DNA of 64,000 bases from JAQGMV01 sp963828715 (GTDB lineage: Bacteria; Pseudomonadota; Gammaproteobacteria; Burkholderiales; SG8-41). Positions within the stretch are counted from its first letter, which is position 1, and the number at the start of each line of letters is the position of its first letter. The translations under genes were made by a program, and so were the position numbers. This document shows positions 9,284 to 17,139 of this stretch, piece by piece. The stretch covers positions 620,001 to 684,000 of the forward strand of contig CAWHFX010000002.1 in assembly GCA_963828715.1 (NCBI GenBank). Reading direction: 5' to 3'. The notes under the pieces are model-generated. The model made no database searches and had not been told where the DNA came from. It saw only the letters and a list, made by a program, of their open reading frames with translations.

Positions 9284-9820
9284 ATGGCTGAGCTCATTAC
9301 CGTCGCGCGCCCGTATGCCGAAGCCGCCTTCAAGCTGGCGCGCGAAGCGAATGCGCTCGAGCACTGGTCGGACATGCTGGCGCTGATCGAAGGGGTGGTG
9401 AGCGATGAGAACATCGCCTCGCGTGTGGGCGACCCCAATGTCGATGAGCGGGCGCTCGAAGGGGTGATTCTCGGTGCCGCGGGCGAGCGGCTCGACGGGC
9501 CCGCACGCAACCTGGTGCAGTTACTCATTGAAAACGGGCGGCTCGATCTGGTGCCGCAGGTACGCACGCTGTTCGAAGCCCTGAGGCGCGAGCAGGAAGG
9601 GGTAGTGGAGGCGCGCATCATCTCGGCGCTGCCGATCGCAGAAGAGCAGGTGCGGCCGTTATTGGAGGCGCTCGAACGCAAGTATGGCCGCAAGGTCAAT
9701 GCGCAGGTCGAGATCGAGCCGGAGTTAATTGGCGGGGTGCGCATCATCGTGGGCGACAAGGTGATCGACGCGACGGTACGCGGGCGGCTTGAATCGATGG
9801 CGGTGGCGCTCGCGCACTAG
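9284..9820 (+). CDS. atpH: F1Fo ATP synthase delta subunit
   Basis: 178 aa. Links the peripheral stalk to the top of F1. N-terminal MAELITVARPYAEAAFKLA and C-terminal IEPELIGGVRIIVGDKVIDATVRGRL (quoted in part) are the family signatures. The start at 9284 lies 7 bases after the atpF stop; longer upstream readings run through atpF and are rejected. Confidence 0.95.
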   Translation: MAELITVARPYAEAAFKLAREANALEHWSDMLALIEGVVSDENIASRVGDPNVDERALEGVILGAAGERLDGPARNLVQLLIENGRLDLVPQVRTLFEALRREQEGVVEARIISALPIAEEQVRPLLEALERKYGRKVNAQVEIEPELIGGVRIIVGDKVIDATVRGRLESMAVALAH

Positions 9821-9841
9821 GCAAGGACAAGGAGTCATGAC

Positions 9842-11383
9842 ATGCAACTGAACCCATCCGAGATCAGCGAGCTCATCAAGAGTCGCATTCAGAACCTGGG
9901 CGGCACGCTCGAAGCGCGCACGCAGGGCACCGTGATTTCGGTGACCGACGGGATCTGCCGCATCCACGGGCTGGCTGACGTGATGCAGGGCGAGATGCTG
10001 GAGTTTCCGCACAACACGTTCGGGCTGGCGCTGAACCTTGAGCGCGATTCGGTCGGCTCGGTGGTGCTGGGCCAGTATCAGCACATCACCGAAGGCGATA
10101 CGGTGAAGACCACCGGGCGCATTCTGGAGGTGCCGGTGGGGCGGGAATTGATCGGGCGGGTGGTGAACGCACTGGGCGAACCGATCGACGGCAAAGGGCC
10201 GATCGAAGCGAAAGAGACGGACGTGATCGAGAAGGTGGCCCCGGGGGTGATCTGGCGCCAGTCGGTGGCGCAGCCGGTGCAGACGGGGCTCAAAGCGATC
10301 GACTCGATGGTGCCGATCGGGCGCGGCCAGCGCGAGCTGATCATCGGTGATCGCCAGACCGGCAAGACCGCGGTGGCGGTGGACACCATCATCAATCAGA
10401 AGGGCAAGGACCTGATCTGCGTGTATGTGGCGATCGGGCAGAAGGCGTCCACGATCAAGAACGTGCTGCGCAAGCTCGAAGAGCACGGGGCGATGGCCTA
10501 TACCATCATGGTCGCGGCGTCGGCCTCCGATCCGGCGGCGATGCAATACATCGCCCCTTATTCCGGCTGCACCATGGGCGAGTACTTCCGCGACCGCGGG
10601 CAGGACGCGCTCATCATCTACGACGACCTGACCAAACAGGCGTGGGCGTACCGGCAGATTTCTCTGCTTCTGCGGCGCCCGCCGGGTCGCGAAGCGTATC
10701 CGGGCGACGTGTTCTACCTGCACTCGCGGCTGCTCGAGCGTGCCGCGCGGGTGAATCCCGAATACGTGGAGCGCTTCACCCAGGGTGAAGTGAAGGGCAA
10801 GACCGGCTCGCTCACCGCACTGCCGGTGATCGAAACCCAGGCGGGCGATGTGACCGCCTTCGTGCCGACCAACGTGATCTCGATTACCGACGGCCAGATC
10901 TTCCTGGAGACCGACCTCTTCAACGCCGGCATCCGGCCGGCGATCAACGCCGGGATTTCGGTCTCGCGCGTGGGCGGCGCGGCGCAGACCAAGGTGATCA
11001 AGAAGCTCGGTGGGGGCGTGCGCCTGGCGCTGGCGCAATACCGGGAGCTCGCCGCCTTTGCGCAGTTCGCGTCCGATCTGGACGAGACCACGCGCAAGCA
11101 GCTCGAGCGCGGGCGCATGGTGACGGAGCTGATGAAGCAGCCGCAATACGAACCGCTGCAGGTGTGGGAAATGGCGCTCACGCTGTTTGCGGTGAACGGC
11201 GGCTACTTCGACGACATCGACGTGAAGAAGGCGCTCGCGGCCGAGCGCTCGATGCGCGACTACATCAAGAACAAATACGCCGATCTCGTGCAGCGCGTCG
11301 AGGACACCAAGGACCTGTCCAAAGAAGACGAAGAAAAGCTGCAGGCCGCAATGAAGGATTGGAAGAATACGGCTACATATTAG
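9842..11383 (+). CDS. atpA: F1Fo ATP synthase alpha subunit
   Basis: 513 aa, full length. Non-catalytic nucleotide-binding subunit of F1. Walker A is GDRQTGKT, followed by the alpha-specific Gln-rich region and the signature around PAINAGISVSRVGGAAQT. The arginine-finger segment is within ISVSRVG. It lies 21 bases after atpH. Downstream, where atpG is normally found, there is only a 119-base gap before atpD. Confidence 0.97.
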   Translation: MQLNPSEISELIKSRIQNLGGTLEARTQGTVISVTDGICRIHGLADVMQGEMLEFPHNTFGLALNLERDSVGSVVLGQYQHITEGDTVKTTGRILEVPVGRELIGRVVNALGEPIDGKGPIEAKETDVIEKVAPGVIWRQSVAQPVQTGLKAIDSMVPIGRGQRELIIGDRQTGKTAVAVDTIINQKGKDLICVYVAIGQKASTIKNVLRKLEEHGAMAYTIMVAASASDPAAMQYIAPYSGCTMGEYFRDRGQDALIIYDDLTKQAWAYRQISLLLRRPPGREAYPGDVFYLHSRLLERAARVNPEYVERFTQGEVKGKTGSLTALPVIETQAGDVTAFVPTNVISITDGQIFLETDLFNAGIRPAINAGISVSRVGGAAQTKVIKKLGGGVRLALAQYRELAAFAQFASDLDETTRKQLERGRMVTELMKQPQYEPLQVWEMALTLFAVNGGYFDDIDVKKALAAERSMRDYIKNKYADLVQRVEDTKDLSKEDEEKLQAAMKDWKNTATY

Positions 11384-11502
11384 AACCCCAAGTCGCACCG
11401 GTGAGCAGCGCGCCTGCGACAGGCTGTCGCCGCGAACGTGACATCCGAACGGCTCTCAGTATTGATACTGACTCGCGACGGGCAGTGCAGAAGGGAGTAG
11501 TC
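11384..11502 (+). other. Gap where atpG is normally located
   Basis: 119 bases between atpA and atpD. No fragment of a gamma-subunit gene was recognised. AAGGGAG at 11491-11497 is the atpD ribosome site. The junction looks clean, so atpG appears to have been lost or moved without leaving obvious debris. Confidence 0.6.
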
Positions 11503-12900
11503 ATGGCAGAGACTCAAGCAGCAGGAACGATCGTGCAGTGCATCGGTGCGGTGATCGACGTGGAGTTTGCCCGTGAGCAGATGCCGCACGTATTCGATGC
11601 ACTGACGCTGGACGCAGAGGATTCGGCGCTGACGCTGGAAGTGCAGCAGCAGTTGGGCGACGGCGTGGTGCGCACCATTGCGCTGGGATCGGCGGACGGG
11701 CTGCGGCGCGGGATGAAAGTGCTGAACACGGGCGCGCCGATCATGGTGCCGGTGGGCCCCAAGACCCTCGGGCGCATCATGGATGTGCTGGGGCGCCCGA
11801 TCGATGAAGCCGGTCCCATCGGCGCAGAGAAAACCATGTCGATCCACCGCGAGGCGCCCCAATTCGAGGAGCTCGCGCCGTCGCAGGAGTTGCTCGAGAC
11901 CGGCATCAAGGTGATCGATTTGATTTGCCCGTTCGCCAAAGGCGGCAAGGTTGGGCTGTTTGGCGGTGCCGGTGTGGGCAAGACGGTGAACATGATGGAG
12001 TTGATCCGCAACATCGCGATCGAGCACGCCGGCTATTCCGTTTTCACCGGGGTGGGGGAGCGCACGCGCGAGGGCAACGACTTCTACCACGAGATGAAGG
12101 ACTCGAAGGTGCTGGACAAGGTGGCGCTCGTGTATGGGCAGATGAACGAGCCGCCGGGTAACCGCCTGCGTGTGGCGCTCACGGGCCTGACGATGGCGGA
12201 GTTCTTCCGCGACGAAGGGCGTGACGTGCTGCTGTTCATCGACAACATCTATCGTTTCACGCTGGCCGGCACGGAAGTATCGGCGCTGCTCGGGCGCATG
12301 CCTTCGGCGGTGGGGTATCAACCGACACTGGCGGAGGAGATGGGCAAGCTGCAGGAACGTATTACGTCGACCAAAACCGGTTCGATCACCTCGATCCAGG
12401 CGGTGTATGTACCGGCCGACGACCTCACCGATCCGTCGCCGGCGACGACCTTCGGGCACCTCGATTCCACGATCGTGCTCTCGCGCGACATCGCCGCGCT
12501 GGGCATCTATCCGGCGGTCGATCCGCTCGACTCGACCTCGCGCCAGCTCGATCCGCACGTGGTGGGCGAAGAGCACTACACGGTGGCGCGCCAGGTGCAG
12601 GCGACGCTGCAGCGCTACAAGGAGCTGCGCGACATCATCGCCATTCTCGGCATGGACGAGCTCTCGCCCGAGGACAAGCTGGTGGTCTCGCGCGCACGCA
12701 AGATCCAGCGCTTCCTGTCGCAGCCGTTCTTCGTGGCCGAGGTGTTCACCGGCTCGCCGGGCAAATACGTCTCGCTCAAAGACACGATCAAGGCCTTCAA
12801 CATGATCGCCAACGGCGAGTGCGACGCGTTGCCAGAACAGGCTTTCTACATGGTCGGCCCGATCGAAGAGGCGTTCGAGAAAGCGAAAACACTGCAGTGA
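11503..12900 (+). CDS. atpD: F1Fo ATP synthase beta subunit
   Basis: 465 aa. Catalytic subunit of F1. The ATG at 11503 follows AAGGGAG and gives the canonical start. Walker A GGAGVGKT, catalytic Glu in GVGERTREGND, Walker B DVLLFIDNIYRF and the DELSPEDK region are all intact. Longer in-frame readings extend back into atpA and are artefacts. No atpC follows: the next 314 bases hold no epsilon-subunit gene and then a convergent minus-strand gene begins. Confidence 0.97.
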   Translation: MAETQAAGTIVQCIGAVIDVEFAREQMPHVFDALTLDAEDSALTLEVQQQLGDGVVRTIALGSADGLRRGMKVLNTGAPIMVPVGPKTLGRIMDVLGRPIDEAGPIGAEKTMSIHREAPQFEELAPSQELLETGIKVIDLICPFAKGGKVGLFGGAGVGKTVNMMELIRNIAIEHAGYSVFTGVGERTREGNDFYHEMKDSKVLDKVALVYGQMNEPPGNRLRVALTGLTMAEFFRDEGRDVLLFIDNIYRFTLAGTEVSALLGRMPSAVGYQPTLAEEMGKLQERITSTKTGSITSIQAVYVPADDLTDPSPATTFGHLDSTIVLSRDIAALGIYPAVDPLDSTSRQLDPHVVGEEHYTVARQVQATLQRYKELRDIIAILGMDELSPEDKLVVSRARKIQRFLSQPFFVAEVFTGSPGKYVSLKDTIKAFNMIANGECDALPEQAFYMVGPIEEAFEKAKTLQ

Positions 12901-13214
12901 GAGAGGCGGCACATCTCGACGACGCCACCGGGGCCGGTTGAGTAGCGGGATTGGTGGCGAGCGGCAGCGGCGGCGCGGAAGTCGAACCCGTATAGCGGCT
13001 GCTGACTCGTGAGCGCGTGAAATCCACACGAAATGGCGCTGGGGGGCAGAGCCGCTAAGCCGAATCGACTGTCCCGGCGGACTTTGGGTCGCCCAGGCGC
13101 GACAACTCGATGTGCATGGTAAGACCGCGGTCGGTACGCCGACGTCCATGGCCGGAAATGCGATCCCTGCTGGCACACGATCGCCCGGGCAAACACGACG
13201 TAGGAAAGCAGCGC
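12901..13214. other. Intergenic region after atpD with no recognised gene
   Basis: 314 bases between convergent atpD and the patatin gene. No epsilon subunit, RNA gene or clear intrinsic terminator was found. Confidence 0.5.
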
Positions 13215-14387
13215 CTACTTGACCTGCTCGAGCACCCAGTTCGGAATATCGCCGGTGTTGGGCGGAACGGTCATCCAATGGTCGGGCTTCTTCGCCATCG
13301 CGCGTCCCGCGTCGAACGCCGCCCGCATCTGTTTCGGATCGAAAGCAAGCGGGTCGTTGCCGATATCTACGTCGTTGGGAATGGCTGCCAATTTGAAGTT
13401 ATAGCCCAAGAACTTGGCGCCGAAATACGAGCGCGTCATTGCCGTGAGCATCGACTGGTCCATCATGACGCTGACGGTCGTGGCCGCCACGTCACCGAGA
13501 GCCCTGCGCAAAGCCCCGGGCGGGCTATGCAGCCTGCCGTTGTCGATCAGGTATATGTTTCCCGCTCCATAGAGCGGAGGCGGGGCACGCTCGGACCCGC
13601 CCAATCCCGCAATGACGACATTCGAACGGGCCGCGCCGTCGACGAACAGGTGACCGTCGATTTCCACCGGCGGGAACACAATGGGAAACGATGCGGAGGC
13701 GAGCAATACCTGGTGATAAAGCTCCAGGTTGCCGTCCTTCGCGATCAGCGACATGTTCCAGATCCAAGTCTGGCCGTAATCGATGTTGGTCGTACCTATG
13801 AAGAGGTATCGGTTGTCGTTGTACGCGGCAGCCACGCGCTTCAGGGTGTCCGCGGTAATGTATTTGGCGATGAGCGCCCGCAGCGGTGCGGTGTCCGAGA
13901 GTGAATCGGCGCCGAACGCGAGGCTGAAGATCCCTCTTTCGCTATGGATATTTTTCTTGCTGATCTGGGTGTACATCTCTTCGAGCTGCGCATCGTCGGC
14001 CGGCGTGCCGAGCAGCGCGTGGGTCGCCAGCAAGGCGCCGGTGCTCACCCCGCCAACCATATCGAACTGGGGGCGTTGACCGCTTTCGCGCCAACCGTTC
14101 AGCAGGCCCGCACCGAACGCGCCGTTCTGGCCGCCGCCCGAGAGGGACAGCATATTGAGCGCGCGGCCTAGCTTGCGTTCCAGCAGGCGCACGCCATTCG
14201 GTTCCCCCTCTGTAGCGGCGGCGTACATGGGCGAAACCCGTTGCGGATTGAGCGGATCCATTCCGTTCGGCAACATGGCATACGCCGGACTCTTTTGCGA
14301 AAGCACCCTTCCCGGAGGGGACGCACATCCCGCGAGCAGCAGCGCGCCGACCGCCGTCGCAAAAACGGTCAATTTTTCGTGTCGCAT
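13215..14387 (-). CDS. Patatin-like phospholipase, predicted lipoprotein
   Basis: 390 aa. N-terminal signal with lipobox LLLAGC suggests a lipid-anchored envelope protein; the second of two close ATGs (14387) has AAAAGG at a proper distance. The patatin fold is shown by the oxyanion loop SLSGGGQNGAFGAGLL, the nucleophile elbow GGVSTGALLA with catalytic Ser, and the DGA motif in HLFVDGAARSNV with catalytic Asp. It probably hydrolyses acyl esters of membrane lipids. Convergent with atpD; upstream lies the DUF4105 gene, 112 bases away. Confidence 0.88.
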   Translation of the reverse strand: MRHEKLTVFATAVGALLLAGCASPPGRVLSQKSPAYAMLPNGMDPLNPQRVSPMYAAATEGEPNGVRLLERKLGRALNMLSLSGGGQNGAFGAGLLNGWRESGQRPQFDMVGGVSTGALLATHALLGTPADDAQLEEMYTQISKKNIHSERGIFSLAFGADSLSDTAPLRALIAKYITADTLKRVAAAYNDNRYLFIGTTNIDYGQTWIWNMSLIAKDGNLELYHQVLLASASFPIVFPPVEIDGHLFVDGAARSNVVIAGLGGSERAPPPLYGAGNIYLIDNGRLHSPPGALRRALGDVAATTVSVMMDQSMLTAMTRSYFGAKFLGYNFKLAAIPNDVDIGNDPLAFDPKQMRAAFDAGRAMAKKPDHWMTVPPNTGDIPNWVLEQVK

Positions 14388-14499
14388 GGCCATCCTTTTG
14401 TCTGCACCGCAGAACGTCCTTAAATAGATACGGCGACGCGGTAACGTGGGGGACAATCGTATTCCTCGTCGAAAGCATCTACGAAAAGTGCGCGAGATT

Positions 14500-15540
14500 T
14501 CATTGTGCTCCCATCCCGGGCAGCCCCGCGCGTATACGGCGCGAAAAGTCCGGAGCGTTGTCTGCGGCACGCGCCGCATCGTTGACCTGGGACCGGCGCA
14601 TGAACTCGTGGAACGGCAGGCTCGTGTCGAGTCGACCCGTCTCGTACACGTACTCCGGCGTGTACCCCGAGACCAGTATCTTCCACGAATAGGCGAGATG
14701 ATCCGGGTTCACGCGGGCGTTCATCAGGATTCCGGTCGTGCAATTCGTCAACAGCGTGTTGTAGAACTCAGGCTGAGCGCGCAGCCGGTTGATGGCGTTG
14801 ATGTATTCCAGGAAAAACCGCCGCCCGTTCTCAATCGGACCCTTCACGCGCAGAAGGTAGACGTCCTCCGGCGGATCCTTACGGTAGTTGGTGCGTAGCC
14901 GTATCAAGTCGCGTTCGTCGCCCACGATGTAAATCAGCTCGTACTGCCGGAAAAAGCCGCCGAGCGTCGAGTAGTCTTCAGTGCGCTCCTTGCGCGCCTC
15001 GATGGAGACGGCGAGGTGATCGTCTCCAAAACCGAAAGTCACGAAGAGGTGCGCGATGGCAGGTCCCATCCAATAGGCAGCGACCAAATCCACGCTGTCG
15101 AGCTGACGCAGATCGAAGGTGCGGTCGTAGTAACGCGGAGTGAAGTCGGTTTCGGTGCGATAGTCGAAGTTGCGGATGTTGTGGACGGTCACGAGATCGC
15201 CGTCGATCGTGGCATGCGGAAGCTCCGAGACCTCGGCACGCCATTCGCGATCATTCGACGGTTGAATACCGCTCCACCAGATCACGAGTGTCACGAGCAT
15301 GATGCCGAAGGTTGCGAGGCTCGCCTGACGCCAGCGGGGAACGAAGAGCGCGCCTATTGCGCCAAGGCCGACGATGACAGGGATGATCGCGAGTGCCGCG
15401 CGCATGTGCTCTTCATTCGGGCCGGTGAAATAGAGAAGCCCCGCCCCCCACGCACTCGAGCAGGCGATTGTCAGCCCGGCAACGACAACGCCCGCCATAC
15501 GACTTGCGTTACGCGCGGGAAATCGCCGGGGCGGGCTCAC
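14500..15540 (-). CDS. DUF4105 (Lnb N-terminal periplasmic domain) membrane protein
   Basis: 346 aa. Three hydrophobic N-terminal segments (MAGVVVAGLTIACSSAWGAG, AALAIIPVIVGLGAIGALFV, ATFGIMLVTLVIWWSG) are followed by a conserved soluble domain with VDLVAAYWMGPAIAHLFVTF, AVSIEARKERTEDYSTLGGF and FYNTLLTNCTTGILM. The Cys of NCTTG is the conserved candidate nucleophile of this transglutaminase/peptidase-like domain. Exact function unknown; related domains occur in lysophospholipase-type enzymes. The GTG start at 15540 has AGGAAAG upstream; an ATG at 15498 is the alternative. An operator-like repeat lies 93 bases upstream. Confidence 0.8.
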   Translation of the reverse strand: MSPPRRFPARNASRMAGVVVAGLTIACSSAWGAGLLYFTGPNEEHMRAALAIIPVIVGLGAIGALFVPRWRQASLATFGIMLVTLVIWWSGIQPSNDREWRAEVSELPHATIDGDLVTVHNIRNFDYRTETDFTPRYYDRTFDLRQLDSVDLVAAYWMGPAIAHLFVTFGFGDDHLAVSIEARKERTEDYSTLGGFFRQYELIYIVGDERDLIRLRTNYRKDPPEDVYLLRVKGPIENGRRFFLEYINAINRLRAQPEFYNTLLTNCTTGILMNARVNPDHLAYSWKILVSGYTPEYVYETGRLDTSLPFHEFMRRSQVNDAARAADNAPDFSRRIRAGLPGMGAQ

Positions 15541-15632
15541 ATCTCGTTGTGCTTTCCTGGTTTGTGTCGGCTGAAATTTGCGAAACTCTGGGCCTCTGGG
15601 GCGCCATTTCAGACTCGGCCATCCGCTCGAGC

Positions 15633-15652
15633 TATTGGACCTTGGTCCACTG
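15633..15652. promoter_or_regulatory. Operator-like inverted repeat, copy 4
   Basis: TATTGGACC-TT-GGTCCACTG contains the perfect core TGGACC-TT-GGTCCA. It lies 93 bases upstream of the DUF4105 gene start, on the side expected for its promoter. It links this gene with the two-component region at 1-7 kb. Confidence 0.55.
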
Positions 15653-15770
15653 TCGGCAAGTTCTCGTGAGTTTCACTTATCGTGCGCGCAAGGGACTTCG
15701 TGCCCGCCATGACGAGAGGACTGGGTGACGCTCGTGCGGTGGGTATCGCAATCGCGAACGCGGTGAGCCG

Positions 15771-15820
15771 AAGGAGGGGCGGTTGCGGAGGGGAACCATC
15801 GGTTCACCTCTGTTCGTTTT
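15771..15820. repeat. Hairpin repeat element, copy A
   Basis: GAGGGGAACC-ATC-GGTTCACCTC folds into a stem of about 10 pairs with one mismatch and a 3-base loop, preceded by a purine-rich GGAGG and followed by TGTTCGT. Copy B at 60531-60575 has the same loop and flanks but a different stem base pair (AAACC/GGTTT in place of GAACC/GGTTC), which is a compensatory change. Confidence 0.6.
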
Positions 15821-15848
15821 CGGGGACCTGAGTCCCGCCCGCGGTACG

Positions 15849-15881
15849 AAAAAAAGAGCGGCGTTTCTGCCGCTCTTTTTT
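15849..15881 (-). terminator. Bidirectional intrinsic terminator after 6S RNA
   Basis: A perfect inverted repeat AAAAAGAGCGGC / GCCGCTCTTTTT with a 6-base loop. Read on the minus strand it gives a GC stem followed by a U run, ending the 6S RNA transcript; the A run makes it work on the plus strand too. Confidence 0.9.
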
Positions 15882-15883
15882 AG

Positions 15884-16074
15884 TCCCTCAGGTCGGGACC
15901 CCCGCCTGTGCCGTCAGGTCTGAACTCTTGAACCTGCGGTTCAAGATGGTCGCCTTCCGAGCCCTTCAGGCGCTTCCCATTGGGACGCGCACACCAGGCA
16001 ACTATAGTCGGCAACGCGAGGTACCCTATTGGCTCAGAGAATTAGACCTAAAATACGAACACCGCAGGGGAAGC
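15884..16074 (-). ncRNA. ssrS: 6S RNA
   Basis: On the minus strand, directly downstream of zapA, as in many proteobacteria. The segment CTTGAACCGCAGGTTCAAG is the conserved 3' hairpin of 6S RNA, followed by AGTTCAGACCTG as in E. coli (GGGTTACAGCCTG); the 5' side has the conserved CTCTGAGCCAATA element (E. coli CCCTGAGCCGATA). The 5' CCCCTGC can pair with 3' GCGGGGG to close the long rod. Length is about 190 nt, the normal size. 6S RNA mimics an open promoter and binds sigma70 RNA polymerase. The ends are estimates. Confidence 0.85.
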
Positions 16075-16102
16075 TTTTGAACGGTCAGAGCTCAGGCCGA
16101 TT

Positions 16103-16408
16103 TCAGAACAGTTTTGTTTGCTCGGACATCGCCTGATCGATAACCGTTTCCATGCGAGTCATTCTACGCTTGATCTCCCCCATGTCAAAGCCGCCGACCT
16201 TCGTCGTGAGATATTCATGAGCGATATTAAGCGCAGCCATGATCGCGATGCGCTCGAGACCGATCACTTTCCCGGCATCGCGTATTTCCAGCATTTTCTT
16301 GTTCAGATAATCGACGGCCTCCAACAACGACGCCTGCTCTTCTTCCGGGCACGCGACACGGAAATCACGTCCCATGACCGTTATCTGCAGACTTCGCGCT
16401 TCGCTCAT
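16103..16408 (-). CDS. zapA: Cell division protein ZapA
   Basis: 101 aa. FtsZ-ring-associated protein that bundles FtsZ filaments. N-terminal beta domain with LQITVMGRDFRVACPEEE and the conserved AVDYLNKKM, then the long helix IGLERIAIMAALNIAHEYL typical of the family. Its ATG overlaps the stop of the upstream ZapB-like gene by 4 bases, and 6S RNA follows 29 bases after its stop. Confidence 0.95.
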   Translation of the reverse strand: MSEARSLQITVMGRDFRVACPEEEQASLLEAVDYLNKKMLEIRDAGKVIGLERIAIMAALNIAHEYLTTKVGGFDMGEIKRRMTRMETVIDQAMSEQTKLF

Positions 16409-16611
16409 GCTTCGCCTTCTTCAGCGGGAATCTGTGCAAGCAGGCCTTCCAGCCGGCTCGTCGCACTGTTGATCTTTTCTTCCAGCCGCTTGCTCTGGTT
16501 CATGGCGGACGCAAGCTGCTGACGCAACTGCTGGTTGTCTTCGCGCAGCCGCTGACACACTTCCACGAACTGAGTGATCTTCGATTCGAGTGCTTTGAGT
16601 TCCGAGTCCAT
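16405..16611 (-). CDS. ZapB-like small coiled-coil protein (TIGR02449 type)
   Basis: 68 aa from the ATG at 16611, which fits the family start MDSELKALESKI. The entire protein is a predicted coiled coil with heptads (ITQFVEVCQRLREDNQQLRQ). Proteins of this type are coded upstream of zapA in many proteobacteria and probably take part in division-site assembly. An in-frame ATG at 16647 would add 12 residues that are not typical. Confidence 0.85.
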   Translation of the reverse strand: MDSELKALESKITQFVEVCQRLREDNQQLRQQLASAMNQSKRLEEKINSATSRLEGLLAQIPAEEGEA

Positions 16612-16804
16612 GCGCGCACTATAGTGGCTAAAAATCAGACCGGTCAACTGCTAACGTGCACAAGTGAATGTGATTTGACACTTCCGTTGCGAAGTCCCCC
16701 GCGATTCGGGAGAGCACTAACCGGCCACGGCGTTACTTACGACGCATGCTATGATCGCGCCCGCTGTCCGGGTGCGCTTTCCGTCGAGCGTCGCGGCAGC
16801 AACC

Positions 16805-17008
16805 GAAAGGGTGCTCGGTGCCCGCGCGATGCGAGCCCGGGATAAACGGGAAACAGGTGTAAGACCTGTGCTGCCCCCGCAACGGTAAGCGAGAGGTGGT
16901 GCTCCATTGGGAGCACCACTGGCGTGCGCCATATGCCACTGGGCTTGAAAGCCCGGGAAGGCGGAGCGCGTTTTCGCGAGCCCGTATACCGGCCCAGTCG
17001 GCGATTCT
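16805..17008 (+). promoter_or_regulatory. Cobalamin riboswitch
   Basis: Contains the hallmark B12-box region: GGAAACAGGTGTAAGACCTG, then GCTGCCCCCGCAACGGTAAG, a variable GC hairpin (GGTGGTGCTCC-ATTG-GGAGCACCACT), then CCACTGGG, CCCGGGAAGGCG and GAGCCCGTATACCGGCCC. It precedes the btuB start by about 130 bases on the same strand. Adenosylcobalamin binding would repress receptor expression. Confidence 0.95.
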
Positions 17009-17139
17009 GGTAGACGAGCCGCGGGGTGTCGTGCTTCTGCCTGCATCAGGGCCGCGCAGGTCCTGATTGCGGCCGCCGGGCCTCTCGCCTCGTCGTGTTC
17101 GTTCACGGGCGCGCGGCGGGCGCGCCTCGCGAGGCATCA

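Larger units (their letters stand above)
15541..15848. other. Intergenic region with operator-like repeat and conserved hairpin
   Basis: About 300 bases between the DUF4105 start and the 6S RNA terminator. It holds the inverted repeat at 15633-15652 and the hairpin repeat at 15771-15820. No gene was recognised. Confidence 0.5.

Noticed and set aside
11164..12900. A longer version of atpD starting inside atpA
   Set aside because: The extra N-terminal residues are atpA read in another frame; the ATG at 11503 has a ribosome site and gives the canonical beta subunit.
13079..13091. GGACTTTGGGTC as a fifth operator copy
   Set aside because: The spacing and arms do not match the other four copies, and it lies between convergent genes.
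11380..13278. A 632-residue open frame on the minus strand opposite atpD
   Set aside because: High-GC antisense shadow with repetitive Arg/His-rich composition and no domain; it lies fully opposite a conserved gene.
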